DNA from: Boswellia sacra
Lineage: Eukaryota > Streptophyta > Magnoliopsida > Sapindales > Burseraceae
Assembly: GCA_013180625.2 (NCBI GenBank)
Contig: SNVD02010591.1
Span: 124,001-188,000, forward strand
Length of the DNA stretch: 64,000 bases
Direction: 5' to 3'
The position numbers and the translations under genes are program-made. Every line of letters begins with the position of its first letter. Position 1 is the stretch's first letter. This document shows, in pieces, positions 53,684 through 64,000 of the stretch. The notes beneath the pieces are model-generated. The model ran no database searches, was not told the DNA's origin, and saw nothing but the letters and a program-made list of their open reading frames with translations.

Positions 53684-56600
53684 TCAAACAGGCACAATGT
53701 TGATCAAGTCCAAACAATGACTAAACTTGATCACTGTCACAACCTTAGTCAACATATCTGCGGGATTCTCGGTAGTCTCAATCTTCTGAAGTAAGATTCT
53801 TCCTTCATCAATAATCTCCCGCACAAAATGATACCGAACATCAATATGCTTCGTATGAACATGGAACACTGGATTCTTCGCTAAGTGGATAGCACTCTGA
53901 CTGTCAGAATAAAGAGCGATCTTCTTTTGCCCAATTCCCAATTCATCCAACAGTCCCTGTAACCAAATAGCTTCCTTCACAGCCTCTGTCATTGCCATAT
54001 ACTCTGCCTCTGTAGTAGACAAAGCCACTGTAGACTGTAAAGTAGACTTCCAACTCACTGGTGCTCTTACAAGAGTAAACACATAACCGGTTGTCGACCG
54101 ACGTTTATCCAAATCACCAGCATAATCTGAATCAACATAACCAATAGCATACTGACCACATGTATCATCCCTCTCAAAGACTAAGCCAACATCTACGGTT
54201 CTCAACAAATACCGTAGAATCCATTTCACTGCTTGCCAATGTCCTTTACCAGGATCATGCATATACCTGCTCACAACTCTAACTGCATGTGAAATGTCCG
54301 GTCTCGTACACACCATAGCATACATCAGGCTACCAACTGCATTAGCATACGGAACTCAAGAATTGTACTCTCGTTCCTCATCTGTACTAGGAGATAAAGA
54401 TGCACTGAGCTTCATATGAGGAGCAAGTGGGGTACTTACAGGTTTAGACTGCTCTGTAATACCAAACCGCTGTAATACCTTCTTCAGATACTGCTTCTGA
54501 GTCAAACAAATCTTGCTTCTCCCTCTATCTCTGCTAATCTCCATGCCAAGAATCTTTTTAGCTTCACCCAAATCTTTCATCTCAAACTCTCGATTCAACT
54601 GAGTCTTCAACTTTGCAATTTCTTCGATATTCGTCGAAGCTATCAACATATCATCAACATACAAGAGTAGATAAATGAAAGAACCATCATGTAGCCTATG
54701 AAAATACACACAATTATCAAATTTTCTTCTTGTGTACCTCTGACCCATCATAAACCGATCAAATCGCTTATACCACTGTCTGGGAGATTGCTTCAAACCA
54801 TAAAGCAATCTTTTCAGTTTACAAACCAAATTTTCCTTACCAGCAACTCTGAATCCCTCTGGCTGAGTCATATAGATTTCCTCTTCCAAGTCACCATGTA
54901 AAAATGCAGTTTTTACATCAAGTTGAACTAGTTCCATATTCATCTGAGCTACCAAGGTCAACAAAATTCTAATGGAAGAATGTTTTACAACTGGAGAAAA
55001 TACCTCATTGTACTCAATTCCTTCCCTCTAAGCGTAGCCTTAGCCACCAACCTTGCCTTGTAGCGGACGTCATTCTTGTCAGGAAATCCATCTTTCTTTG
55101 CATATACCCATTTGCACCCAATTGCCTTTTTACCCTTCGGTAGTTGAGCTAGCTCCCAAGTTTCATTCTTCTGAAGAGACTGCATCTCTTCACTCATAGC
55201 TGTCTTCCACTCATCAACTTCAGAACATCTGACTGCCTCTCTATAAGTGGAAGGAACATCAGCATCTACAATTGGAAGTGCATAGGCCACAATATCAGCA
55301 AATCGAGCAGGACTGTGAATCTCACGTCTTGGCCTATTAACTGCAATAGATTCTTGTTGCTGTTGGGGTTCCTGAGTAGAACCCTCTCCATCATCTCCCA
55401 AATCCTCCTCTGTCACAGGAGTATCAACATCTGTCTCAACAGATCTAACTGGGTTCAATGTCGTCGTTTCAAACTCCACCTGCTGCTGAGTATGCTCCAC
55501 CTGCTGTGTAGTACCATTCATCTTTGTCTGGTTTTCTGATTTCTTCAACATTGATGACTCATCAAATGTCACATCTCTACTGGATATAATCTTCCTCGAA
55601 CTAGGACACCAAAGACGATATCTTTTTACTCCAGAAGCAAATCCCAAGAAAATCGCTTTCTTGGCTCTAGGATCCAGCTTAGATTCTTTCACATGATAAT
55701 ATGCAGTAGAACCAAAACATGTAAAGAATTATAATCAGAAACAGGTTGTCCAGACCATACCTCCAATGGAGTTCTATCACCAATAGTAGCTGAAGATAGA
55801 CGATTAATGAGATGACACGCATAAGTCACAGCCTCAGCCCAAAATTCTTTGCCTAACCCAGCATTAGATAACATACACCGAACTTTCTCCAGCAATGTCC
55901 GGTTCATGCATTCTGCCACCCCATTCTGCTGCGGTGTACCTCTAACAGTAAAATGACGTACAATACCCTCATCATGACACAATTTCAAAAAACTGATCAC
56001 TGCAATACTCACCACCATTATCTGTTCTGAGATGCTTGATCTTCTTGCCTGTCTGTGTTTCAATCATCTTTTTCCACTTAAGGAAAACACGAAGTACATC
56101 ATCTTTTGATTTCAAACAATACACCCAAGTTCTTCTAGAAAAGTCATCAACAAAAGTAACAAAGTAGTGCCTACCTCCCATAGATGCGGTCTTGGTAGGT
56201 CCCCACACATCTGAGTGAACATAATCAAGAATACCCTTGGTATTATGAATAGCGGTGCCAAATTTCACTCTCTTTTGCTTTCCCAGAACACAATGCTTAC
56301 AAAAATCCAGCTTGCAAGTCTTTTCATCTTTCAATAAGCCTCGTTTTACCAAACTGAATAAGGCTTTCTCACCTGCATGTCCCAAACGTATATGCCACAG
56401 TCTCGTAATCTCTGAATCTGCATCATTATCAGAAACCGTAGCAGCTGATCCAATAACCGTACTACCATTATAGTAATACAAGTTGTTCCTCCTAGTGCCT
56501 TTCAATACCACAAGAGCGCCTGAAGTGACCCTCAAAATACCATCTCGAATAGAATACCATAGCCTTTAGATTCCAAGGCTCCCAAAGAGATGAGATTCTT

Positions 56601-57676
56601 CTTCAACTTCGGTACATACCGAACATCTGTCAGAACTCTAGTCAGTCCATCATGATTCCTCAATCGGATCGAACATATCCCAGCAGTATGGCAAATATCA
56701 TCATTGCCATATACATAACTCCACAATCAAGCTCTTCAAACTGAAAGAACAAATCCCGATGTGGACACATATGATAAGTACAACCCGAATCCATAATCCA
56801 CTCATCAGAAACAAAAGTGGATGGATGACCAACTAGACAAATATCTAAATCACTATCATCCTCACGCTCAACAACACATGCATCAGAAACAGTCTTGCCC
56901 TTATCTTTCTTTTTCAACTTAGGAAAATCTTTCTTCCAATGCCCTTTCTCACGACAAAAGGCACACTCATCTTTTCCTAATCTACCCCTCGACCAAGACT
57001 TTCCCCTTTTTCCTGGTTTTCTACTATGACTACGCCCTTTCACTGTCAATGCATCTACTGACTCATCCCTATCCCTTTGATCTTTCTTACGAATTTCATA
57101 ATTCAACAAAGCAGAACAAACTTTTTCAAAAGACAGTTTATCTTTCCCATGGAGAAGAGTAATGTGCAAATGATCTAATTCATCCGGAAGTGAGCCAATC
57201 AATAGCATAGCCTTAATTTCATCTTTGAAGGTTTCATCTAAGTTTAACAAATCAGCAATTAACTTATTAAACTCATCAATATGAGAACTGATGCTCGTAC
57301 CTGGTTTCAACTGGAGATGGAACAATCTCTTCAATAGGTACAGCTGATTCTCATTGCTTTTCTTCATATATTTGTTCTCCAGCACCTTCCACAGTTTGTT
57401 TGCAGATGTCTCCTTAGTGAACGGATACTTTTGTTCTCTACACAAGCAAGAGCGAATCAACCCACAAGCTTTTATATTAAGCCTGTCCCAATCTCTTGCA
57501 CTAATATCTTCTGGTTTTGTTTCTTCCAGAACAATATCCAAATCCTGCTGATACAACCCGTCCAACACCTCACTCTGCCATAAGCCGAAATTATTTCGGC
57601 CATCAAAATTTTCAACATCTATTTTTGCATTTGTCACAGTCACTGTCTTCTCAGATATAGTAGACGATGAAGCCAT
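53684..57676 (-). pseudogene. Copia gag-pol polyprotein with five frameshifts and one stop
   Basis: The minus-strand ATG at 57674-57676 begins MASSSTISEK. Gag (UBN2 type) ends in a zinc knuckle CAFCREKGHWKKDF, where the last Cys is Phe. The protease active site is WIMDSGCTYHMCP (~56790). The pre-integrase HHCC region is LWHIRLGHAGEKAL..CKHCVLGKQ (~56420-56270). The integrase core has SDVWGP, HLRTDNGGEYCS and, after a shift, TPQQNGVAECMNRTLL. RT has LVQLDVKTAFLHGDLEEEIY and YVDDML (~54655-54640). RNase H has [20 protein letters not shown] and ends ENPADMLTK. The reading frame changes near 56700, 56535, 56030, 55690 and 55000, and a TGA (Arg to stop) lies near 54358. Otherwise it is full length, so it died recently. 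Confidence 0.92.
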
Positions 57677-57827
57677 TACTACCTCTCACAAATAAGCTCG
57701 ATACACAAATCACCAATAACCAAGCTCCAAACAAACTATTATATTCAATAACTAGCAATCCAAAATCAATAGCCCAAAACAGTAGTAAGTGCTTCAATGA
57801 AATAGCCACTAACTACACAAAACCTTC

Positions 57828-57840
57828 GGCTCTGATACCA
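57828..57840 (-). other. tRNA-Met primer-binding site of copia element
   Basis: The minus-strand TGGTATCAGAGCC is two bases from the 5' LTR end. Confidence 0.88.
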
Positions 57841-57842
57841 AT

Positions 57843-58400
57843 TGTTATGCACAAGCGGAAGCGATAACCAACAGAACAACCCAAATACATAACACAAACT
57901 ATGCTAGATAATTGAATATAATAGCAACTAAAGAGGCAACCAATCAACCACAATGTAGAAATAGAAAACACACCAGGATTTAACGAGGTTCGGTATTAGT
58001 ACCTACGTCCTCGGGCGCCGCTGAAGAAACTTTCCACTATCGTCAAAGAGAATTACAAACTTTTGGGCCACAATACAAATACCACAACTATTGGGTCAAA
58101 CTGTAATTACCCAAATAGTTGGGTCAAACTGTAATTACCCAAACAATTAGGTAATACTACAAATACCCAAAACAAATGGAGAAAAACAAATATTACAAAT
58201 TTTAAGGTCCTTAATGCAAGGCCCTTAAACTATGAGGTCTTATAGTGAGACCTTACAAATATAGGGGGGTGAAGGATATTTTACTTGGGACAATAAAAAT
58301 TTCTCATATGGCTTCCTTTTATAAGGGCCACATGAGGCCCAATTTTGGAGTCCCATCGATGTGGGATCCTTGTTAATGCATATGAGTCAAAACACCAACA
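57843..58400 (-). repeat. 5' LTR of copia element (558 bp)
   Basis: The plus strand runs from TGTTATGCACAAGC to AAACACCAACA; the GATAC duplication follows at 58401. Confidence 0.92.
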
Positions 58401-58405
58401 GATAC

Positions 58406-59300
58406 ATGTTAACAATATTATAGATAATTTAATACTTTTTTTTGTGGATTTTACTTTGATTTTGATACTGAGTTTTGCTGTTTCTTTACGCAATGTCGGC
58501 CTACCCCTTACGATGGAATTGGCTTCATTCAACCTCATATTCACTAATAAGAGATTACAGTGACTATACCTAATACATATATTTTTATAAGTTCACTTGA
58601 TTCTCTTGGTATTGTTAATGTTATACAAACAATATATATATCTATATAATATCGGTATTAGCCAAAATTTTATTGTTTTATGTCCACTCCATAACACGAA
58701 CAGTCTAATAAGATAAACCATTCAATTTTTTCTTCAAATTTAAGAAATTATTAATTTCAAAATAAAAAATTAATTATTATTTAATGTAATATATTGTTTT
58801 ATGTATAGTTGAAAAAATAAAAAATTGAAATTAAATATTTCAAATTTGAATTTATAATTTTTTATTCTCTTTAATAATTTTATTTTATGTTCAAATTGTC
58901 AAAGAAAATGAAAAAGAAAAAAGTGGGGTTCTGACAATATTAACCCAAGGGGCGAAAACGTAATTATACCGTTGTAAAATTTTCGTAATAAGAAGGTAGA
59001 GCTGTCCTCTTGTCAAACACCTATAAATTTGCAGCCCACCCCAAAGACAACAGCAGCTACGACACACCGACGGCCCATTTCTCGAGACTTTTACACGAGC
59101 AGGTGGTAGCAATCTCTCCTTATTACACGACGAAGACAGCAATAATTCTAATTCTCAAACTAAGTATAAAAATGAAATCTTCCCTTTGTTCTTATTTTCC
59201 TTCCTAGAAGTTTTAACAACTCCGATGAAGAAACCTTTGGCTCCGCGAATAATCTAGAAGTGACCATTCGCAAAGAAACTGAGGACAATGGCCACTGTCA
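58406..59300. other. Intergenic
   Basis: AT-rich to about 58950, then a GC-richer segment (59020-59130) with no recognisable frame. It may contain the promoter or leader of the exon-like sequence that follows. Confidence 0.4.
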
Positions 59301-59883
59301 CGACCTATCCGCTGGAAAAGAAAAAGCTCGACACTTGGGCCTGAAAATTGGCTTCGAAACCCGTGAAGAAATTTGATTTTACAAGGGCTGCGTATATGTC
59401 TGGAACTCGGTTGTCTACCCCACCCGGTTCTCGACCAGGGTGCGAAAAGGTATCAAGCAGATGGAGGAGTTGATTGAAAACTACCCGACTATGGATCCAG
59501 AGAATGAGAGTGTTCAAGATGTCATGGAGGCTATGAGGCTTAAATATAGGGTTATCCGTGCTACATTGGGTGTGAAGTTGGCGTGTGATGGGTACTCTAA
59601 ACCAAAAGAGATTGAGTTTGAGAGAAGTTTTAACTATTCATATTGTGTTTCGCTGTTAGAATTTGCTCAATTAGTTTAAGGAATTTTGTTGCAATTTTGA
59701 GTATAGTGGATTTTTGCAATTTTGAGTGTTCTGATGTAGTTGTTCATCAAATTCATGCCGCATTGTAGGTTCTGTGTTGCTATTTTTGATGATAATGATG
59801 AAAAGATGATCGATGAGGGTACGATTGAGGGAGATTTGAATGCTATTGAAACAGGAACTAACAAGTTGACATATCATATTTAA
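59300..59883 (+). pseudogene. Unrecognised exon-like fragments
   Basis: Not recognised. The plus strand at 59325-59640 has protein-like texture: LGLKIGFETREEI, a stop, then FYKGCVYVWNSVVYPTRFST, RVRKGIKQMEELIENYPTMD and MRLKYRVIRATLGVKLACDG. After a probable intron ending in AG near 59768, an acidic piece follows (FCVAIFDDNDEKMIDEGTIE, GDLNAIETGTNKLTYHI). The in-frame TGA near 59370 argues for a decayed gene. I cannot assign a family. It may belong to the same old gene as the fragments at 60360 and 62330. Confidence 0.4.
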
Positions 59884-60359
59884 CATATCAGACTATCCAC
59901 TTTTTGATGCCCTGGAATTAGAAATTTTCGCCTATGCGGCTTAAAATATCGAGCTCTTTTAAGCTGAGTTAAGAATAGGAGTGATAAATTTCTGAAATCT
60001 AATTTGCATATTTCTTATAGAGGAGTTATAGTAATTGCTGTACTTTACGGGGAAAAAACTTAACAACCTAGAAAATTCTGAGTTAGCTGAGTTTCAGACT
60101 TTCTCTGACTTCCATATACGTTAAGTTACTTGCCAGTGACATAAATTTTATTGCAAAAGACCACTCTATCTTCAACTAAATTTCTGATTTATATTTAGCT
60201 TTGCTCTACAGTTGCTGAAGTTTCATACTTGTATGTTTTGGAGTGTTGCTTTAAATTTCTGTTATACTATTTGCTTAAGTGTTGTCACCTAATTAAAATC
60301 CTGCCACGAAAGTTCTTGATAATACTATTTCATTATCCCAGTCCCTCTCTTTGGTGCAG

Positions 60360-60807
60360 CATGTGGGAAGCAGCAAGGAGGGGAAGCAGCAAGGAGGAGA
60401 AAAATGTTAAAGTCGATGCTTGCTGCAGGGTGTGTATATATATATATATCGAAAAATCGAAACAGGGCAGTCAATTGAACAAGCTGTCAAACAACAAATT
60501 TGAAAATGTTACCTACAAAAGAGTTGGCTACACTGTTGTCTCCAAATTGACGCACAAGCTATCACCAGACTCATTTTCTTTGAAGAGTACTGTATTTCCC
60601 ATGGTCAAAGCTGCTTTTGAATATATTGACCTTGAGATGCTTTCTAGAGGTCATCTTTGGCTTATAGTTGTAGATCATATATGTTTTCACCCATTGGCTT
60701 GTGCTTTCCTGGGCCAAGCAGCTGGGATTGCAAAGTCTTTGGCTGCAGACATAGGTTCTAGTCTTAAAGGTTTTGTGCCCTTGGAACTGCACCCTTCAAA
60801 AAAATAA
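60360..60807 (+). pseudogene. Unrecognised open fragment, possibly gene remnant
   Basis: An open stretch with a protein-like region FENVTYKRVGYTVVSKLTHK, LSPDSFSLKSTVFPMVKAAF and, near the end, CAFLGQAAGIAKSLAADIGS SLKGFVPLELHP. The N-terminal part includes a TA repeat (translated IYIYIE), which is unlikely to be coding. No family recognised and no partner exons established. The downstream stop at 60805-60807 is followed by A-rich sequence. Confidence 0.35.
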
Positions 60808-61328
60808 AAGATAAAATAAAAAATACATCTAGATGTTAAGATATTAATTAGTAAACTTGTGAAGACAACTTGAGGGGTCCTTAAGTCTTATATCCAATTA
60901 CCAATACTGAATACTGGGAACTTAAAGCACAGAGTATTCAAGTCTAAACACTCTAAAAATAGGTATGACGGGTGGTTGGCATGTTAATTTTTTTTCTAAA
61001 CAATTCCTTGAACCAAAACAGAGTTAAGCTGTTTTACATACCATATTTCGTTATTTATTTAGCGTGGATGCATGTTAACAGTCTGTTTGTTAAATGCAAG
61101 ATGGAAAATACATGGTTAGTAGATATGCTAACTCTACTAACTTCCGCAAACAGCTATTGAATTCTAAACAATACTATTTCATGAAAGCATAAAAAAAAAA
61201 ATTAATCCTTATTTCTTGTCCAAAACAAAGGAGACTGAGTAACCACTTTTTTTTTTTTTTTTAAATGAGAGAAAGATGATGTTTTAGTTGTATAATACTA
61301 ATTAGGATATCATAGAATTTTTCATATA
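60808..61328. other. Noncoding
   Basis: AT-rich with A and T runs (61189-61202, 61246-61262). No gene seen. Confidence 0.5.
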
Positions 61329-61562
61329 GGAGTCTGTAGGAAAATAAACTACAAACTCAAGCAACTCAAGAAAAACTTGTGAAGGAAAAATTGATTAATT
61401 CTTTTCTATTGAAATATACATAAAACACAAGCTTATATAGGAATCAAAGACAAGTTCTACTCAAACAATGGAACTAAATAATATCAAAATAAATCCAATA
61501 ATTTTATCCAAATCCAAATAAACTAAACAAGACTTCTAAGCTAGGTTTAATTTCTACATTGC
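61329..61562 (-). repeat. ~230-bp inverted repeat, left arm (LTR-like)
   Basis: Its reverse complement matches 61992-62207 at roughly 85-90% by eye. Shared blocks are AGCTTAGAAGTCTTGTTTAG, GATAAAATTATTGGATT, CATTGTTTGAGTAGAACTTG and TCTTTGATTC..TATATAAGCTTG. The TATATAA motif and transcript-like ending suggest a piece of an LTR. Confidence 0.88.
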
Positions 61563-61991
61563 AATACGATGGCAAATGTCAATCAAGTCCTTCAGATGCT
61601 AAATATCTTTTGGTCCCTCAGGTGAAAAATATCAGTTTGATCTCTTAGAAGAAAAACATCAGCTTGGTCCGGATTTTTGGCCAATATTTCTAACCTTCTC
61701 AAGGTTCTATTTGTGATAAACAAGCTCTTGCAGAATTTTAATGCGGTTCGTTTGTCTTCAAAATTTCAATCTGAACCCACAAGAAATATGTCTACCATGA
61801 GAAGGAATGTGATTTTTTAGTTATGAATTTAACGAGAAAAGTAGATGACTTATTTGCATTGGATGATAAGTAGGTATATGGTGCTGAAGATCTTTTTTTT
61901 TTTTTTTTTTCGACTTGGTTGATTAGGGAGCATAGTAATTACAAAGTTAATCAAGTGAAGCTTGGTTTAGGGGAATTGGGGAGGAGGGGAG

Positions 61992-62207
61992 GCAATGCAG
62001 GAATTAAACCAAGCTTAGAAGTCTTGTTTAGTTTATTATAGATTAGGATAAAATTATTGGATTGTTTTGATGTCATTTAGTTTCATTGTTTGAGTAGAAC
62101 TTGTCTTTGATTCTATATAAGCTTGTACTTTATGTATATTTCAATGGAACCTTGACACGTTTTTTCTTGTGTTGCTTGAGTTTGTATTTTATTTTCTTGC
62201 AGAGTCC
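61992..62207 (+). repeat. ~230-bp inverted repeat, right arm (LTR-like)
   Basis: Partner of 61329-61562, about 430 bp away in opposite orientation. Together they could form a long hairpin. The arm ends at TTTCTTGCAGAGTCC, directly before the fragment at 62212. Confidence 0.88.
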
Positions 62208-62211
62208 GATG

Positions 62212-62645
62212 GGTGTGAGATAATTCTGATGGGTGTGTGCATTATCTTGGTAGGTATTATTTTGGTTTTCCTCCATATGCCTTTAGTATTGCTAATGCTC
62301 CTTAATGTCCCTAAATATTTATATGAAGCTGCACCGATGGTTTGGTGGACCAAAGTCGAAATCCTTACCTTTAAAGCCAAAGAAAGGTCCATTGCAAGTG
62401 ACTCAAGCAGAAGGTTTGATTGTGTAACCAGAGGGGTTGATAACTATAACATCCCTGTCATCACTACAAATGTCGCTGTTGCTTGTAGAATAGCAAAACG
62501 AGTAAGTTGGAGAGAAGGTAGACTTCTCTTAAAACAAGCCATGGCACTGGCACTTTATGATGAAGTTATCACAGAAGTAGCTTCTAATTTGTTGGAACCA
62601 AATAAAGGAGGTGGAAATAAGTTTAGCTCGAGGTTGAAAGCTTAA
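62212..62645 (+). pseudogene. Unrecognised open fragment
   Basis: This open frame begins within the inverted-repeat arm. The stretch 62340-62645 has protein-like composition: VWWTKVEILTFKAKERSIAS, RFDCVTRGVDNYNIPVITTN, VAVACRIAKRVSWREGRLLL, KQAMALALYDEVITEVASNL. A hydrophobic segment (IILMGVCIILVGIILVFLHM, then LVLLMLLNV) precedes it and could be membrane spanning. The family is not recognised. A CAG immediately before the fragment (62200-62202) could be a splice acceptor. It may be the 3' exon of the gene whose remnants lie at 59300-60807. Confidence 0.35.
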
Positions 62646-64000
62646 TGTGTGAAGAGGATACGGCTGTGGGAAAATGAAATTTTTTGCAATCTTCCAAAAG
62701 ACAAAATTTTTCTCTGATAATATGATTTTAGCAAATGTCCATTTTTGCATTGAATTGTTTAATCCTTTTGTCATGAACTAACAGCTTTGGCATTAACTTT
62801 GAATGATGGCTTGCATGCATTTTTTTTTTCTATAGATAAATTTATTGCTCAATTTCTATTTTCATAATCCCAATTGTGTAATGAAATAGATGGTTAATAC
62901 TTAGTAGAACAATGACCATTGCTTAGGTTTTGAGTGTTTATTTGAATCAGCCTTCCATCAACTCTTATATGATCATCAGAATTGGTCCAATTCTATGGTG
63001 CTACAAATGATTTGATAGTACAACGCACACATTTTTTAACAAACTACTTATATGCTTGTCATTTGATAATCTCTTTGAAGAGTCGGTTGACACTTTGTGT
63101 ATGTCGACTATATATACATCTCATGAAATTTGCACTACTCGTATAAACGTCCTAACCAAGATCTTAACAAAATTATGATGGAATGATGAGCAAGAAAATC
63201 AAACAAGAAAATAAACAAGATAAGCGACACCAAATTTATAATGGTTTAGCCAATCAAGCCTGCGTCTACTTCGAAGATCTCAGCAGCAGCTTTATTCAAT
63301 CAACAATAAACAATCAATTACAAGGATCTCACCCTCAAGACTAGACCTTATAATTTTCCTATGCATATACCCCAAGATAATCACTATCTATGATATATGC
63401 TTCGAAGAAAAAACTAACCGAGAAGAACTTCCATGGACACTAGATCTCACACATGATTATCTCCCTAACACAACACCCCAAAGATACCATACCTATAGAG
63501 TTTGTTTACAAGAGTTTCCAAACTGCTGACTTCCAAGATCACGATCTCTCTCACGATTAAAGATTCCAAATCATAGATTCCAAGATCACCCCAATATGTT
63601 GCTAGTCCTTCCCAGGCATCTAAAATGTTTTCTTCTGTCTTCTCTTCCTCATGGCCTTTCTCCTCTTGATCGATCTCTTGATTCTGATTGATATCCTGAT
63701 ATCTCTACACTCATACATAAAAGGCTTTATATAGGCCTTTGAGCTAGTCTAACAATGATTCCTAGGCTAGAAGTATAATCAAAACTCTTCCTATTTTAGT
63801 TTTCTTGTCAAACTATGAGTATCCAAAATTATCCTATTAACATAAATTACAATTAACTTAACTTCCTAGTTTGATACAAATTCCAATTTGTTTTAATTCT
63901 AATCTAGAAACAAATCCTATATTGCCTAATATTCTAATATGACAAAAGCACAAATATAACAATACACCATATGACATATTAGTGGACATAACAACTGGTA
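62646..64000. other. Noncoding; LTR-like sequence at right edge
   Basis: No gene. The last ~830 bp (about 63170-63993) resemble an LTR read on the minus strand: TGTTATGTCCACTAATATGT start at 63993, ATATATAAAG-like promoter region (~63715-63730), and an AGAT/GAAG-rich leader. Its left boundary, internal region and duplication cannot be fixed within the window. Confidence 0.35.

Larger units (their letters stand above)
53064..58400 (-). mobile_element. Ty1/copia retrotransposon, Tork/TNT1-like, nearly complete
   Basis: LTRs at 53064-53582 (519 bp, 3') and 57843-58400 (558 bp, 5'). Plus-strand copies start TGTTATGCACAAGCGGAAGC. The exact duplication GATAC lies at 53059-53063 and 58401-58405. 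On the minus strand a tRNA-Met primer site (TGGTATCAGAGCC, 57828-57840) lies two bases inside the 5' LTR, and AAGGTGGAGATT is the polypurine tract at 53583-53594. Domain order gag-protease-integrase-RT-RNase H identifies copia. The sequence resembles TNT1-94 polyproteins. The LTR length difference reflects a small duplication of the GTCAAACTGTAATTACCCAA segment and indels. Confidence 0.95.

Overview
This is plant nuclear DNA, almost certainly from a eudicot. The evidence is plant-type Ty3/gypsy and Ty1/copia retrotransposons with exact 5-bp target-site duplications (TSDs), a tRNA-derived SINE, two TRIM elements, plant F-box genes, and remnants of plant gene families (an AIG1-type GTPase, a BDA1/ITN1-like ankyrin protein and a UPL1/2-type HECT ubiquitin ligase). 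The gene remnants look like those of woody rosids and a Citrus-like genome would fit, but that is only an impression. No organelle, bacterial or viral genome is present. Only two genes look intact: F-box genes at 39397-40491(+) and 51252-52361(+). Nearly everything else is transposons, repeats or pseudogenes.

Layout. 1-1290: minus-strand Ty3/gypsy pol relic. 1389-15307: a 13.9-kb Tat-lineage Ty3/gypsy element (element 1, TSD AGAAT). It has lost gag/protease but keeps RT, RNase H, a second RNase H and integrase. Its RNase H is split by a 1737-bp solo LTR (3390-5126, TSD GCAGG). Its 3' half holds antisense-ORF remnants, 46-bp and 30-bp tandem arrays, a minus-strand gypsy element that has lost its RT (9955-13844), a UPL gene fragment (13845-14294) and an expanded U3 repeat. 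That repeat contains a 38-bp Nextera mate-pair junction adapter (14560-14597), which is a sequencing artefact. 17215-19373: SINE-like sequence, a perfect 56-bp inverted repeat and an ankyrin pseudogene holding a TRIM.

20640-30290: an AT-rich ~270-bp tandem array into which element 2 (21947-30089, TSD TTCAT) inserted. Element 2 is from the same family as element 1 but has the reciprocal deletion: it keeps gag/protease and the antisense ORF, and lacks RT-RNase H-integrase. 30685-34652: AIG1 GTPase pseudogene (minus) with a small-LTR gypsy-type relic in an intron. 35850-36065: SINE with a 12-bp TSD. 39397-52361: the two paralogous F-box genes, separated by a possible hAT-like element, AT-rich DNA and a second TRIM. 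53064-58400: a nearly full-length Tork/TNT1-like copia element (minus, TSD GATAC) with a few frameshifts. 59300-62645: unrecognised exon-like fragments and a ~230-bp inverted repeat. 62646-64000: noncoding, LTR-like at the end.

The most distinctive system is the element 1/element 2 family. Downstream of pol it carries an antisense multi-part ORF resembling the Pfam 'putative gypsy type transposon' family (PF04195). The tandem-repeat and GC-rich minisatellite block lies upstream of that ORF's start, where a promoter would be expected. Each copy lacks what the other retains, so they look like defective copies that would depend on trans-supplied functions.
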